In this document: positions 29,668 through 61,340 of the stretch, one piece after another
How the letters are laid out: the number at the start of each line of letters is the position of its first letter
Numbering within the stretch: position 1 is the stretch's first letter
Assembly: GCA_009760855.2 (NCBI GenBank)
Contig: WPIO01000011.1
Coordinates: forward strand, 3,896,501-3,960,500
Reading direction: 5' to 3'
DNA: 64,000 nt
Origin: Cristatella mucedo
Lineage: Eukaryota > Bryozoa > Phylactolaemata > Cristatellidae
Position numbers and translations under genes: made by a program
The notes under the pieces: generated by a model
What the model was told of the DNA's origin: nothing
What the model saw: only the letters and a program-made list of their open reading frames with translations
Databases searched by the model: none

Positions 29668-30592
29668 AAGGCCAATGGCTGACGCTCAAAATTGGCTCTG
29701 CCAGCATATCTCCTGTTGAATCAGCTCAAAATCTAGGTGTCATGTTCCAAAGTGACCTCTCGTTAGACGACCACATCAGCTCCACAACCAAGTCTGCCAA
29801 CTTTCAGCTACATAATATTGCTAAAATTCGTGCTTGTTTAGATAAGGATACCACGTCTAAGTTGGTCCATGCATTTGTGAAATCCCGACTTGACTTCTGT
29901 GACTAGCTGCTTGCTGGCCTACCGGCATGTGTGATCAGGCGATTATAGCTTGTTCAAAACTCCGCAGCTAGGCTTGTCTGTCGTGAACGTCGCAGTTGCA
30001 ACGTCATACCACTTCTCGCCGACCTGCACTGGTTACCAGTCAAGCAACGGATCGACTTCAAAGTTTTGTCGCTCACCTTTAGGTCACTTCATTCTTTGGC
30101 TCCAGCCTATCTCTCAGATATACTACCCCATCAGGCCAAGCATCGTACCACCCGCTTTTCGGAATCCAACAGCCTACAAATACCTCGTACAAACCTTAAA
30201 TCCTTTGGAAACCGTGCATTTAGTTCGTATGCTCCCAAACCCTGGAACTCCCTCCCGACTTGCGTCAGAACATTCCCGAACTTGACCACGTTTAAAAAGA
30301 ACTTAAAAACACACCTATTTAGGACAAGCATTTAGTGGGTCCCTCGTGATTCGTCCTTGATGTGCTTATGCGTGCTGACACTGTGCATGCTGCCACTAAC
30401 GGCATTTGCATGCTGACCCTGTGCATGTCACCCCTAACCATGTTGTTCATGTTGTTTATCAAGCATGATATGACTCACCGTTCAATCGCGTTTCCCTTAG
30501 CAGCAAATGTAAAGCGCCTAGAAAGAGATTGAGTTCTTTGAGGGCACTTTATCAAGTGTATTATTATTATTATTATTATTAAGGTCTCCCGA
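29668..30592 (+). mobile_element. LINE-1 3' half
   Basis: It opens with LTLKIGSASISPVESA-type sequence and continues through QSDLSLDDHISS, SKLVHAFV, RAFSSYAPKPWNSLPTCV and the 3' UTR (AAAGCGCCTAGAAAGAGATT), ending in an ATT-repeat tail near 30560-30580. Stops and frameshifts are present. It is among the least diverged copies. Confidence 0.92.
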
Positions 30593-32277
30593 ACTGGCAG
30601 TCTTTTTGGTCCCTCTAGACAAATTGGCTACGCCCTATTGACGAGACACCGTGTTTGTCCGACGTGATGGAGCGTTCGTACGAAGCGATGGAGCGTTCGT
30701 CCGACCCCTGTGGTTCACTCTGGGACTGCCTGCTTCCACCCTTAGGTGATTTGCTGTTCTGTCAGCATCCGGTAGTCGGCACTGTCTGGCAGCCTCCGGA
30801 GATGATTCGAAAGGCTAGGTTTTTTCTCCAGCCATACCGTCGCGGGGATTCTTCTTTTGGTCGCCCACCCAAAAGGCCCGACGCCGAACCGAATTTTGCA
30901 CCGTCCATCCGGACTGGAAATCCTCCATGGAGACGGCTCGCATGACTAGCTTTAGAGAGCTATCCTCCAAGCGTGGTAGTCCAAGCGTGGTAGTCTCCGG
31001 GAAAGTCTGATGATACTATTGCGATTAGTGTTCCACTAATCACAATATAATAATATTAATAATTAAACAATACTAGTAATTAAATAATATTATTAAATAT
31101 AATAATAAAAATACTAGTTAGCCCCCTGCTAACTTTGCATCTCTTTGTGACCCCTGACATAGTGCTGCGAATATAGCACGGATGCGATGGTGTTTTTAGA
31201 CCGTGGTCACAGTCAGCTGTTGGCATCAAAGCGGCCACGACCGACAGAATTAACGTGAGCATTGTACTAGATTAGTTGCTCCGAATAACCCCATCATCCC
31301 CGAGCGAACTCTTGTGATCCGACGTGACGCACGAGGACAGCAGGAAGCGGCTCTCCTGCTGGTGGTTCAAGCATACTCATTCTGTGCCACGAACTTTAGT
31401 TTCCCCCTCAAGTGTGCACGTGCGAATGAGAACATCCGTGTTTGGATGCTCAGCTTTGGACGTTAATTTAAGCATGTGGATGGACGCGGAGATGTCCGTT
31501 AGTGGCATTGGTGGGCATTTAAGTGGGTGGAAGCATGGGTGTTGTCCGCCGGTGCCGAATATCTCCAAGATGGATCGGGGCCTATAGATATCTCGTTTGT
31601 GGGTTCAGGTAATGCTAAGAATTGAGGAAGTGCCAGCATGCCACCATGCTGACAGACTTCAGTAAGCGCTGCTGCTCTCGACGAGACTGCGAGCGCTGAA
31701 CAGCAGTTGCCCGTGTTCGTTGCCGAGGCTTAATACCCTGCCACTTGACTCGAGCACCCAATTAAGCTTCAACGAGCAGCTTATTGGCACGGCTTAGGTC
31801 AGCGGGCTATTGGCGAGCCGGCTATTAAGCGAATTATTGGCGTGCCTGTTTTTTATTCTTTGGCTCCGTTGGACCAGACGGGTGCATCTTGGGTCGATCA
31901 CGAGACCCAGACGGTGACTGTATCAACCAGTCAGACCGCTCCGTGAATCAACTTGCTATGACTACAGTAGGCTAGCCAAGCCAGATCTTCCTCAGTGGTA
32001 ATCAAATAGTGCTTGTCATGACTACCTAATTGAGTCTGGCTCTCTGTCAAGCATAAGTAAGCAAGAACGTTTTTCTCGCTAGCGACCTAAGACGTGAATA
32101 GAGACCTGAAATATGCTTTCTTGATCCGACAGCGAGCTGCTAGAAATGTCGTCTTCATCTTCCTTCGTTTTTGACCTGTTCTTTGCACCATTGCTAAGCA
32201 TGCCACCTGTCAGCTGTACAGAGAGCCAAGAGCCAGAGAAACCTCAGCAGAACCAAACCACGGTTAGACACTGCACG
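30593..32277. other. Unassigned DNA with an AT-rich patch
   Basis: A 96-codon plus frame (30655-30945) and an 87-codon plus frame (31324-31587) have no recognised domain. An AT-rich patch lies at 31040-31120. A short direct repeat (CCAAGCGTGGTAGTC, twice near 30967-30996) is present. Confidence 0.3.
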
Positions 32278-32790
32278 ATTCATGTAATGCAATGCAATGT
32301 AATGTAATGTATCTCTATCTGTAACTCCACAAAGCCACAAAGACTATGTGGGTGTTATGCATGTTATGTTTTGTATAGTGCACTCACAGCCTAAGCTGCT
32401 TTCGGTACGCCGTCTGAGCCAACAGACTCTATTTCAAGCAGGAAAGAGAAAGTGGGAAGCATAGCAGAGTCACGAGAGCAGCTGAGGTAGTGAGTAGCAT
32501 GGAAGTAGCAGCTTAAGATCGAGGGAAAAGATATGCCATAGTCGGCAGCAGGATACTAGTTGTTGTGTAAGATTGATGGAAGCGAGTTTCACAGTCTAGG
32601 ACCTTCTGAGCTAAAGCTTCTGTCGCCAGTGGTCTTCAAGCGGAAGAATAGAACAGCTCATTTATTGTCCATACAGCACCTGAGGGCACGAGGAGGCTGA
32701 AAGTGGTGCAGCAGTTCAGCTAGGTATGGAGAAGCCCAGCCGTGGCGGGCCTTGTGGGTCAGCGAAAGAACTTACAAACGTGTCAAAATA
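32278..32790 (-). mobile_element. LINE-2 3' fragment, second copy
   Basis: Closely matches 2955-3420 along its length: GTAACTCCACAAAG, ATGTGGGTGTTATGCA, CACTCACAGCCTAAGC, AGTAGCATGGAAGTAGCAGC, CAGTTCAGCTAGGTA. The simple tail is made of ATGTA/ATGCA pentamers instead of ATGT, so the tail differs between copies. Confidence 0.85.
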
Positions 32791-34602
32791 ACTGTGCGAA
32801 TTCAGCACTGGCAATGCATCTACCTGTTTCTTTTCAGATTTATTCGGAGCATGTTTCTATACAGATCTATCCCGAGCATTATTTCTAGATTTATCCCGAG
32901 CTACTGAACTGGATCCAGGAGTTTTCTTTCTTCTAGATCGATCGGATCAATCGCCGGTGTTAAAACTAGGGACTGCACAGCCAGAGAATACCAGCCACCG
33001 CGGTAGCTAGAATGATGCACACCAGTGGTGGTTTGAAGGCCTCGTGCCCTCTGACCTGAGAAGCCGGTCGCCCCAGCATCGATCCGGCTGTGAGTTCTCA
33101 ACGTACATGATGAAAGGACGGATGCTGTCTTGATCCTGAGGCTGCGTTCATACCATTCGCGTATACAATAGTGTTTTCTCGGACGAAGTGCCCAGTTGGG
33201 TGAGGGCTAGGGTGTTCAGCCACTCCTCGAAGACCGTTCAGGAGAATTGGTACACCTTGCTAATACATGCCCCTACATCTCTTGCTGCATCCGTGTTTCC
33301 TCCGTAAGTGGGCTCGTCATTTCAAAGCCGAGGATTCAGAGGGAATGCAACTAGACTAGCGACTTTCTAAAGCTAGCTGTACAGGCTGTTTAACGGGGAA
33401 TTTCAAGAAAATACTTATAAAAATTTGTCCGACAATCGAATATTTGTTTAAGGGTACCTTACGAAAGATAAAAATGTTAGAACTGGGATGAAAAGTTCTG
33501 ACGACTTCCGCACGAAAGAAAAAATTGTTATGCAAACCACGTCTAACTCGGATGTAAACTGGAAGAAACAAATCTACAAGTAACAAAATATACCTAACTT
33601 TGCATCATATGCGACTTGTGCTCCACCTAGTGGAACCATGGTAGATCGAGATATATGCGTGAAGCTTGTTGAGGTGCATTCTTGTGACTTTTATACAGCT
33701 TCATTTCCAGAGTAGGTTGGTGTCCTGTAAATCCCACAGCTCGGCTAATACTTCATGCACAGAAGGGAAATTTTAAATGCAGAGTTTTGCTCTGCTTGTT
33801 TCAAATGAGGCAAGAAAAATTTCTGATTTCGGCTAGATAGATTTTACTGTATACGCCATCTAACGTCGTGGAGTTTCGTTTTCTTAAGCGTGGACATGTA
33901 CATGGCTGTACCCGCGCGTATTTAAGATAAAAGCTCATTATCGTTTGTCATTCGGCCAGATCGCTGTCATCGTATCGGTAGGCTCTGTGCTGCCTAGTCC
34001 AAGGTGAGTTTTTGCGGCTTTGTTCGCGGGTATGCCATGTGTAATATGTAGGGCAGCATTTCGCATTAGTCGCCATCTCACTCCCCCTCAAACTTGCCCG
34101 CCTGCCGAGAGGACGCATCGTGCTTCGCCGCAAGGTCGCGAGGTTCGGGCAGGTGTCGCTGGACCAGCGAATAAACCTCTCCAGCAGCAGGAGCACGACC
34201 TTGGACCTTCGGGTCAAGAACACGTGACGCCAGTCGCTGGGGCGGCTGAATTGGCAATCAAGGCACTTCATTCTAACGACGTGAATTAACTTGGTGTTTT
34301 CTGGTAATTTTGTAAATTGTCGGTACTGCAGAACACTTAACAATTTATACCCAAATTATGTACCTTGTTGGAGACTTTTTATTGTAAGGAATTCACTAGG
34401 ATTACAATTTTCATTTGGCGATTTTATGAGAGCAGGTGCTATGCTTGGGGTGAGGGGCACTAAGTTGTATCGCCACTCCGACAATTTGTTTTCAAAAGTC
34501 TGTCAAGACCCCGGGTACGCCGTTTTCTACTTACTGCGTTGTCTAGCTTAAGTTCGCTCGCTAAAATAGCGATGCTTTAAGACTGGTGGCTGACGAGAGA
34601 GC
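32791..34602. other. Unassigned DNA
   Basis: Two overlapping frames near 33948-34343 (131 codons, minus) and 34020-34289 (89 codons, plus) are the longest; neither shows a domain. The 33340-33860 portion is AT-rich. No transposon ends identified. Confidence 0.3.
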
Positions 34603-34750
34603 TTCGTCGAGCTGGTTGGGTCCAGCGGTTAAGGTGCTCGCCCCTACCAAGGCCTGGTTGAGGTCGTGGGCTCGAGCCCCAAGGCATATGTGAAGCGCCT
34701 GAATAGAGATTAAGTTCTCTCAGGACGCTATACAAATGAATTATATCTAC
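34603..34750 (+). mobile_element. SINE-A copy
   Basis: GAGCTGGTTGGGTCCAGCGG head, GTGGGCTCGAGCCCC B box, then GAAGCGCCTGAATAGAGATT, CAGGACGCTATACAAATGAA and a short TAT tail. Well preserved. Confidence 0.9.
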
Positions 34751-34813
34751 TTATTTCATATTTAGGCCTGATGCTGAAGCCTAGCTCATCAGAGAGAAAC
34801 AGAAGGACAAAGT

Positions 34814-34998
<185 letters not shown>

Positions 34999-36384
34999 GC
35001 TAGCAAGCGATAGGTCGCCAACATTTATTAGCATAGCGATGGATGGGTCGTCTCTCCCACCCGTGGGCTGTGGCCGCATGACAAAAAGAAAGAAGGATAT
35101 CATGTCGGACTTCAGTGCTGAATCCTGGTCTTTAGCCATCAAAAGTAGATGCTTTGCTACTCAGCAAGTGAGATAGACGATCTGTAGCAAAGCTGCGTGT
35201 GAGCAGCAGTACAAAAGTTCGTTGGAAAGCATCAGCGAATACCATTCTCTGCATAGCTAACTGATTAGTCATCCCCGAAGTGAAAGTAGCTGGCTGGGAC
35301 AAGGAGCATGATGATTGGTGGCCAAACAAAGGTCGACTTGACAAAAAACTGGTGGCATCCTATCGCTTTGCCAGAGGGCTCCAAAGGTCAGCACCAACCA
35401 GTGCTGTAAGTTCTCCACTCCCCAGCATCTCTTTAGCTAATTTTACTAGCAAAACTTGGGGGGGGATAGAGATTATGTGCAAGCCGACCTGATGGCATCT
35501 ATTTGCACACTCGTCGAGCCTAGAGGAAATGCCAAGTCTTGCTGCAAGCTCGCTCGGAGACAGCCATTGCCCAATGCAATAGTGAGGCCAGTAGCTCATC
35601 GCAGCCAGGCTAATTGCTCTGGCTGGCAGCAGAGAACCCAGTGAAAAGCCAATTTTCTGTTCCGATTAAATCTGTCCTGGCAGCAGAGCACTGATGACTT
35701 GTGCGAGTCTCTTATCTGGATTGTTTTTGCCTGGCTGTGTGATCGGAGGAGGCTCCATTTTAACAGTGCTGGTCAATGGTTAGTTATAATACTAACAACA
35801 GTAGTTTGTTTGCAAAGCACCGTAAGAGAACTTCATCCCTATCCAGGTACATATCGCTGCATGAAAATCAGCATGGTCGACGAACAAGCGGAAAAGCAGC
35901 ATTTTTTGACCCATCGGAAAGTATCGGTCTGAGCTCAAACTTTATTGAGGAAATCGCCGGCGGTCTTTCGAAGTTGCCGATGGTTTGCTTTTCGTATGCC
36001 ATGTAATGATGAGAACAGCTGCAACTGCAGCAGACAGGATGAGCCCCTGCCTACTCTCCCCTCTCTCTACACTGCCCTGCCCTCTCCATCCCCACTTCTC
36101 CCCTCCTTTTCCAACGCTAACTGCTTAGCAAGCCGTGCAACGTTGCTCTTGTCTGCTTGTGGTAAATTAGGCACGGCATCGTCTGAAGCTGGCTTTTCAG
36201 AGGATGAAGGTGGAGACTGGGAAAGCTGACCGCAGGGGACATCGGCTCAGAGGTCGCTGGCAATTAGGGCAATTAAAACTAATGATCTCAGGCTGGCGGT
36301 CTGAGCTGCAGCAGCTGCCAGGGGGTGTCTCTTGTTTGCCTGCTGCCGGCTGCCGTCACCATCGGCTGCAGCAGCTTGGCCCAA
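34999..36384. other. Unassigned DNA upstream of the EGF-like gene
   Basis: Overlapping short frames on both strands without recognised domains. The segment 36290-36600 is GC- and CAG/CTG-rich and probably includes the promoter of the plus-strand gene starting near 36633. Confidence 0.3.
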
Positions 36385-36405
36385 GGTTGCCACTGGGCAA
36401 CCAAT
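36385..36405 (+). promoter_or_regulatory. Palindromic X-box-like site joined to a CCAAT box
   Basis: GGTTGCCACTGGGCAACC (36385-36402) is an inverted repeat of GTTGCC/GGCAAC, the RFX half-site, and it overlaps CCAAT at 36401-36405. It lies about 230 bases upstream of the proposed ATG. The spacer is four bases, one more than the usual limit. Confidence 0.35.
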
Positions 36406-36632
36406 GGGATGCAGCCGATTGAGCGACACCAGGCTGTTGGGAGCTAAGTCAGCCTGTGACCCATTAGCTCGGCTGGGGTGTCGCCCATTTCACCGTGGCC
36501 GGCTAGTCTTACACGACTTCGAGTGGAGTACTGCACCGACTGCAGGCCAAGCACCGAGGGAGCCGGCAGGATCCACCACCGCAGCAGGCTGCCAACGCTC
36601 CGTCGGCTCGTGAGACCGGCAGCTATAGAAAA

Positions 36633-56192
<19,560 letters not shown>

Positions 56193-56276
56193 CAAGTAGC
56201 CCACTTCTAATCTATGACTTTCATTTGGTACCGTGTACGTGTAGATACACACGCACCCGCGCGAGCGAACACACTC

Positions 56277-56325
56277 ACACACGGATGCACGCACGTACAC
56301 ACACACACACACACACACACATACA
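56277..56325. repeat. Short (CA)n stretch
   Basis: Impure CA repeat in the 3' flank of the EGF-like gene (purest at 56297-56320). Confidence 0.9.
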
Positions 56326-56744
56326 TCTTATATCAGCCTATAAGTATGTACATGTCTGTATTACAAACGTTATTTAAATACAAGCATCATTATTAACGTG
56401 AACGGGTGCAAAGCTAGTATATCTAATGGGCTGCAGTGTTCGATTCTTCGTAAACCAGTGATTTTGTGTGTGCAATCTTACCATGATTCTGAGGGCTTTT
56501 CGATTAATTTGACAAGCAAACCACTACTTTAGATATTGCTTCAAGACTACCACCGATGTAACGACATTTAAAAAGGAAGCTAAACACACAGCTGTTTCTG
56601 CTGTACGATTAAACTCGCTGATAACTGCTATTTTGCAGCCAGTGTAGGCCGTCTGCTCGCTGTAAAGCTGCTTCCGATGGCTCTGGCATTGGGGGCGGGC
56701 AAGGCTGCTTAAACCAAATCTGCATTCAAGCATCGCTCGCTCGC
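56326..56744. other. 3' flank of the EGF-like gene
   Basis: AATACA at about 56377 could serve as a weak poly(A) signal; no AATAAA is close to the stop. A scrap resembling the LINE-1 C-terminal TTFKKE motif is at 56555-56590. Confidence 0.3.
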
Positions 56745-56892
56745 TTAGCTAAAGCGCTCGTACCCCACAACCCTGATTGTGGGTTTGAGTCCAAGGGGTC
56801 ATCCTCATTTTGCACACTACAAGTGGGAGGGAGGTTGATCTGGGTGGGGTAATGGCCACTCAGCTATATAAATGCTTCAGCTGAGTCAGCCG
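56745..56892 (+). mobile_element. tRNA-headed SINE, SINE-B-like, diverged
   Basis: TTAGCTAAAGCGCTCGTACC, GATTGTGGGTTTGAGTCC (B box), AATGGCCACTCAGCTATATA and AATGCTTCAGCTGAGTCAGC. Only the overall plan matches SINE-B; it may be a separate subfamily. Confidence 0.55.
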
Positions 56893-57035
56893 ACCCTTGA
56901 ATAACAATGACAATATAAAGAATGCGTCATTCCAAGGTCGGTTGAGCAATACACACATGCCTTCGGTGTACAGCTTCAGGCTCTTCAAATATGAGATAAG
57001 ATTTCTTTTTATGGGGAAAATGGCCGAAAAGTAAG

Positions 57036-57175
57036 GTGCTCGACTTCACAATTTTCAGATTGTGTTCGAGTCCTGTGTCGGACGATCCTAATTTTTGCTG
57101 ATGCAAGCAGAGTGATGGCCGCGAAGGCTCCTCTGCCGCTATACGAATGAGACTCAGTTGATCATTATTCTGAAG
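57036..57175 (+). mobile_element. SINE-B fragment, diverged
   Basis: GTGTTCGAGTCCTGTGTCGG, TGATGCAAGCAGAGTGATGG, CCGCGAAGGCTCCTCTGCCG, CTATACGAATGAGACT. The body order is that of SINE-B but the head is poor. Confidence 0.6.
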
Positions 57176-59130
57176 AGGCTGATGAGAGGCGAAGCGGAGC
57201 TTCCCGGCTCTCACAAAATTCGGAAAGACCAGCTTTGAGAGGCTAATGAGTTCTTTTCGCACTGCTCGCCCTAGGCGTGAAACTCTGTGGCGTTTCTCCT
57301 AAGGAACTTTGGTAAATAATGTCAAGGTGGGGCTGAATAAGCCTGTAGTTCGGAGACCTTTCCTAATGCAGCTGCAGGCTCTTCAAATGGAGGTACCGAT
57401 CACATTTTAAACGGAGTCCCAGCGAGCTTCCTGACGGAGCTTCGTCGTAGAGACGGGATTCGCTCTCTCCCAAAATCGGCTGCCGAAATTTTTTGCAGAT
57501 GCCTTAAAATCTTAGTGGGTAGTGCTTCATCGGCGCGAAGAATCAAGAGAAATTTTCCACAAGAGACCACAGTTTGTTTTAAAAAGAAGCCACCATATTG
57601 CTGTCGAGAGGGATCAATAGAGAACTGCAGAATGGTGCAGTTTGATGCGCTGCTTCGAAGTGTATCTTACCGTGCAGGCCTCTAAGCTGGTCTAGGCTGA
57701 ATGCTAAAATGGTGTTCAGTGCCGAGCTCGTTCAGCGCTCTATTTCCGGTCTTTATCTGGCGGGGAGGGGTGAGGGTGGCGTGTTGACCAAAAGCTTCTA
57801 GAAACCGGCAGCTAAATCTTTTCTAGAAATTTTGCCTTTACGATCGCTGCTAATCAGTCGAAACCAGCGGGTGCTAGCTACAGCAAGTCGCCCAAGAATG
57901 TTAACCGTTTCTGGTCGGTCTCACTCGGGCCGCCTTGCTGTATCTTTCACGATATCGCGATTGCTTTTCAGAGTATATGACCGGTAACCCAGAGGTGACA
58001 AAATCTTTACCTGCTCGGTGGTGACATTCGGAGTTCCGTCGCAGAGAAGATGGCCGCCGGTCGTTCTGTACACAGTAACAGGAAGCCTCGAGTCTCCTCG
58101 AAAGCCACAGAAGCTGCCAGAAGCGGCCAGAAGCGGCTCCCGAGCGGCTGCTGGGCTTCCAAAGAAGGGCTGCCAGACTGAGAGAGCAGTAGCTACTCCG
58201 TAGCTACGGAGGGGCTTAATTTCGAGGTTCTTCTGCACAGCACGTCATCCACTCTATTATGGATGAAGCGAAAACTTATGCTAGAGCTGCACTCCTTGGG
58301 TGTGCACGTTCGTGGCAGGTTTCGTGAGGATGTTCTCCAGAGAGACGAGATCACCATTTTCAAGTAGGTTTCGTCGGACTTCAAGGCAGGTAACATTCGG
58401 GCTGTAGCTTCACGCTACGCAAGGGGGTCAGGGGTTCAAAGGGTTCAGGGGATCAGCCTTCTTTTTAGATGGCATTCAAAAAGTTTTTGGGCGGCTATTC
58501 TTTCAGTGCGGGTATTCAGTCTTTCCAAAATGGAATACGACAATTTTTTTGAGGAGCCTAGTCATTGGCATTTTTTTCGGCGCGAAGAACCGAGCCTGCT
58601 TCGAGAAAAGGCTACCGTTTTGTTTATAGAAGAAACATGAAGAACTTTAACGAGGAGATGCTAACCTCTCATTTTGGGCGCACCGGAAGCAGCTTAGGCT
58701 TTGAGTGCACTATAGAAAACATTCTACGCGGTAACACTAACTTACTCCTATGTGGCTGTGTAGAGTGACAGCTTGGGAGATACGTGCTTGATGTAAAAGT
58801 TAACGGTCTGACTCCTAGATGGGCATACAGACCCGAGAAGATTGCTTAGAAGGCATACCGTGCCGCGCCCCTTCGGAGATCTAGTTACAAGTAAGCCTTC
58901 TGGCGGTGACGAGCTATTGGCTCTTAAGCGATTGCTGAACAAATTAGCTTGCTAAGAAAGCTCTACGGGCTCCTACATGGCGCCAGCCTAAGCGGACTAA
59001 TAGCGGCCAGACGCCCGATGTTATCTTTCACCCAGTTCATTCCAGCTTGTTCTAGAATGGGCCCTCAAAGGGGCCAAGTGCAACTTGGACATCCAAGAGC
59101 AACTACTCCCAAATGAGCAACTACTCCTAC
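57176..59130. other. Unassigned DNA
   Basis: The CGGCGCGAAGAA word occurs near 57532 and 58579 in similar surroundings (GAAGAA then GAGAAA), which suggests an unclassified dispersed repeat. No gene called; frames are at most 105 codons. Confidence 0.3.
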
Positions 59131-59282
59131 TGCCGAGCTGGTTTGGTCAAGCGGTTAAGGTGCTCGCCCCGACCAAGGTCTGACTGAGGTCGTGGGCTCG
59201 AGCCCCGAGGCATACGCGAAGCGCCTGAATAGAGATTAAGTTCTCTTGGGGTGCTATATAAATGAATTATATATTTTTTTTT
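59131..59282 (+). mobile_element. SINE-A copy, well preserved
   Basis: CCGAGCTGGTTTGGTCAAGC head, GGTCGTGGGCTCGAGCCCCG, GAAGCGCCTGAATAGAGATT, GGGGTGCTATATAAATGAAT, then a TAT and T-run tail. Nearly identical to the copy at 829. Confidence 0.93.
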
Positions 59283-60055
59283 ACTCGCTTACTGCCTTAA
59301 AAACTCGCGGGAAATTTAAAAATTGGTAACATTCCAAAGCAGGCCGAAGTGTCGGCTGACCCAGTGGTAAGCCCGACCTAGCTGGTGCACCCGGCCTAGG
59401 CCTACTGTCGTAGCAAGGACTCAAAGCCACGGCCTGGGTAGCGAAGTGCTCGATTCTTAACGCCAGTCTCTTTCTGTTTTGAAATTATCACAAGTAAAGC
59501 GTTCGCTGAGCTTGACATCGCGATGCTTCTTCTTTCTGCAGTCTCTTCCTACTCTAGAGTTTGTCGAATGCTACATTTCCGACCAGTTTCGGCAGCAGGG
59601 CTTCCTTTGAGTGGCTTCCTTTGTTGCTTGTTTTCTCGTTGCTATGCTGCTATCTCGGTGCTCCGCCGACGCTCTGCTTTCGCCTTGCTTCTTTTTGTTC
59701 ATAATTTTGCAGAGAAAACTCGCCGGTCCACAATCTCGGGCGGAAACCGCGGGTTTACATGGAAATTTCACCCACGCAAAATCACGAGGAGCTTCAACTT
59801 GGCTTTGGACGGTGGGTCCGACGATCTAGCTGCTGAGGCCGAACCAGTTACTGCCCCACACTTAGTTCTTAGTTAAAGGAGCACAACCTGTGCAGGAGGA
59901 AAGATTAAAATGTATTTCAAAATAATATTACCAATTATCTTACAAAACTAAGATAAACATAGTTTTATGAAATGTATTCGTCAGCGTCGGGTAGCGAATG
60001 AGCATTGAGTAGAGTGGATTGAACGTACGGACGTGCTGCTGACCATCTTTTAAAT
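59283..60055. other. Unassigned DNA
   Basis: A 117-codon plus frame (59523-59876) starts with a hydrophobic/aromatic N-terminus (LLLSAVSSYSRV) but has no domain that I recognise. A SINE-like scrap near 59355-59465 is too weak to call. Confidence 0.3.
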
Positions 60056-60206
60056 AAATAAATAATTCATTTATATAGCGCCCCAAGAGAACTTAATCTT
60101 TATTCAGGCGCTTCACATATGCCTCGGGGCTCGAGCCTACGACCACAGTCAGACCGTGGTCGTAGGGGCGAGCACCTTAACTGCTAGACCAAACCAGCTC
60201 GGCGTC
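60056..60206 (-). mobile_element. SINE-A copy
   Basis: Minus strand: CCGAGCTGGTTTGGTCTAGC, AGTTAAGGTGCTCGCCCC, GTAGGCTCGAGCCCCGAGGC, CTTGGGGCGCTATATAAATG and an ATTT tail (60056-60066 on plus). Confidence 0.92.
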
Positions 60207-61192
60207 GTTAAATGTATACCGACCCGCAATAAAGACTCGGGGGCAGATTCTACTCATGCGCAGCCGTCGCTTAACCAAAGGCAGCAGGCACTGTGCACCC
60301 TTTCCGTTCGATAATCCGTGCATTCTGGCAGCTTTCCAATGCGCGTCAACTCTGCTGGTCCAAGAGAAAGCCGGAAAGCGCCGGAAGTCGCCGCTTAACG
60401 CGACCGCAAAGGGATTGAGGTGCCGAGAGATCAAGCTTTCGGAATTCCGTGGCCACCCTCAGAACCCCCAGCCCTGTAATGTTCGTAATTACGCAAAGGT
60501 CTAGCCATTGTATGTTCAAGTGTTCCGATGAGAATTCATTTTCCAGCTACATATGCAAATTCTCAAGTTATCTGCCCGTTATTTTACACTCGTTGATGTA
60601 CCGTCTTCGTAGTATATGGTAAGGAAGTAGCTAAGCCTATGGTAAGCTATTTTGTTAATCCGTTGGCAGTGTTACAAACGTGTCAGGTGCGGCTTCCAGG
60701 CCCGGTCAGAACGAGGCCGCAAACAAACGGTCGTAACGGGGCTAGTTTCCGCCGACACGCGACGTACACCGGTGACCCGGATACTTGTTGATGCTGAACC
60801 AATGCACGCAGGTGTGCCAACAGTAAACACAAAACACGGCAGCTACGAAAAGCGCTCATACCAAGACCGTATCCATAATGCTATTCGTCACCAGCGGACG
60901 ATGTCAGGCGTTCAACAGCGACCGTGACGTACACCAAACGGCTCCCTGGCCTAGAGCTCAAACCAGCCCCAATGCCAGTGTCCGTCCCAAGTCTAGAATC
61001 CTGACTGCCTGCCTATCTCAGGGCGCCGACTTTTTATACGGTCTCGGCAATAAACTATCCTATAATTGCATAATCGCGAGTAATAACTAACTCTACTAAC
61101 TGTACTAACGAACAAAATAGTGCGAGAATAAAAGATGTTGGTGGAATTATAGCACTGATTAAGAATACGAATAAGAATGTCTTGCAATTGCC
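60207..61192. other. Unassigned DNA
   Basis: Frames of 82-123 codons on both strands (for example 60652-60927 plus, 60993-61364 minus) without recognised domains; the minus one overlaps the SINE-A copy. Confidence 0.3.
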
Positions 61193-61340
61193 TCGGCAGG
61201 TTTGGCCCAGTGGCTAAGGTGCTCAGCTGACCAGGGTCAAACAGAGGTGGTGGGCTTGAGCTCCGTGACATATGTGAAGCGCTTGAATAGAGATTAAGTT
61301 CTCGCAGGGCGCTACACAAATGAATTAAATTTTTTATTAT
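61193..61340 (+). mobile_element. SINE-A copy
   Basis: GGCAGGTTTGGCCCAGTGGC head, GGTGGGCTTGAGCTCC B-box region, GAAGCGCTTGAATAGAGATT, AGGGCGCTACACAAATGAAT and AAATTTTTTATTAT tail. Confidence 0.9.

Noticed and set aside
31020-31045. Short inverted repeat GATTAGTG/CACTAATC
   Set aside because: Only 8 bp in AT-rich surroundings; expected by chance.
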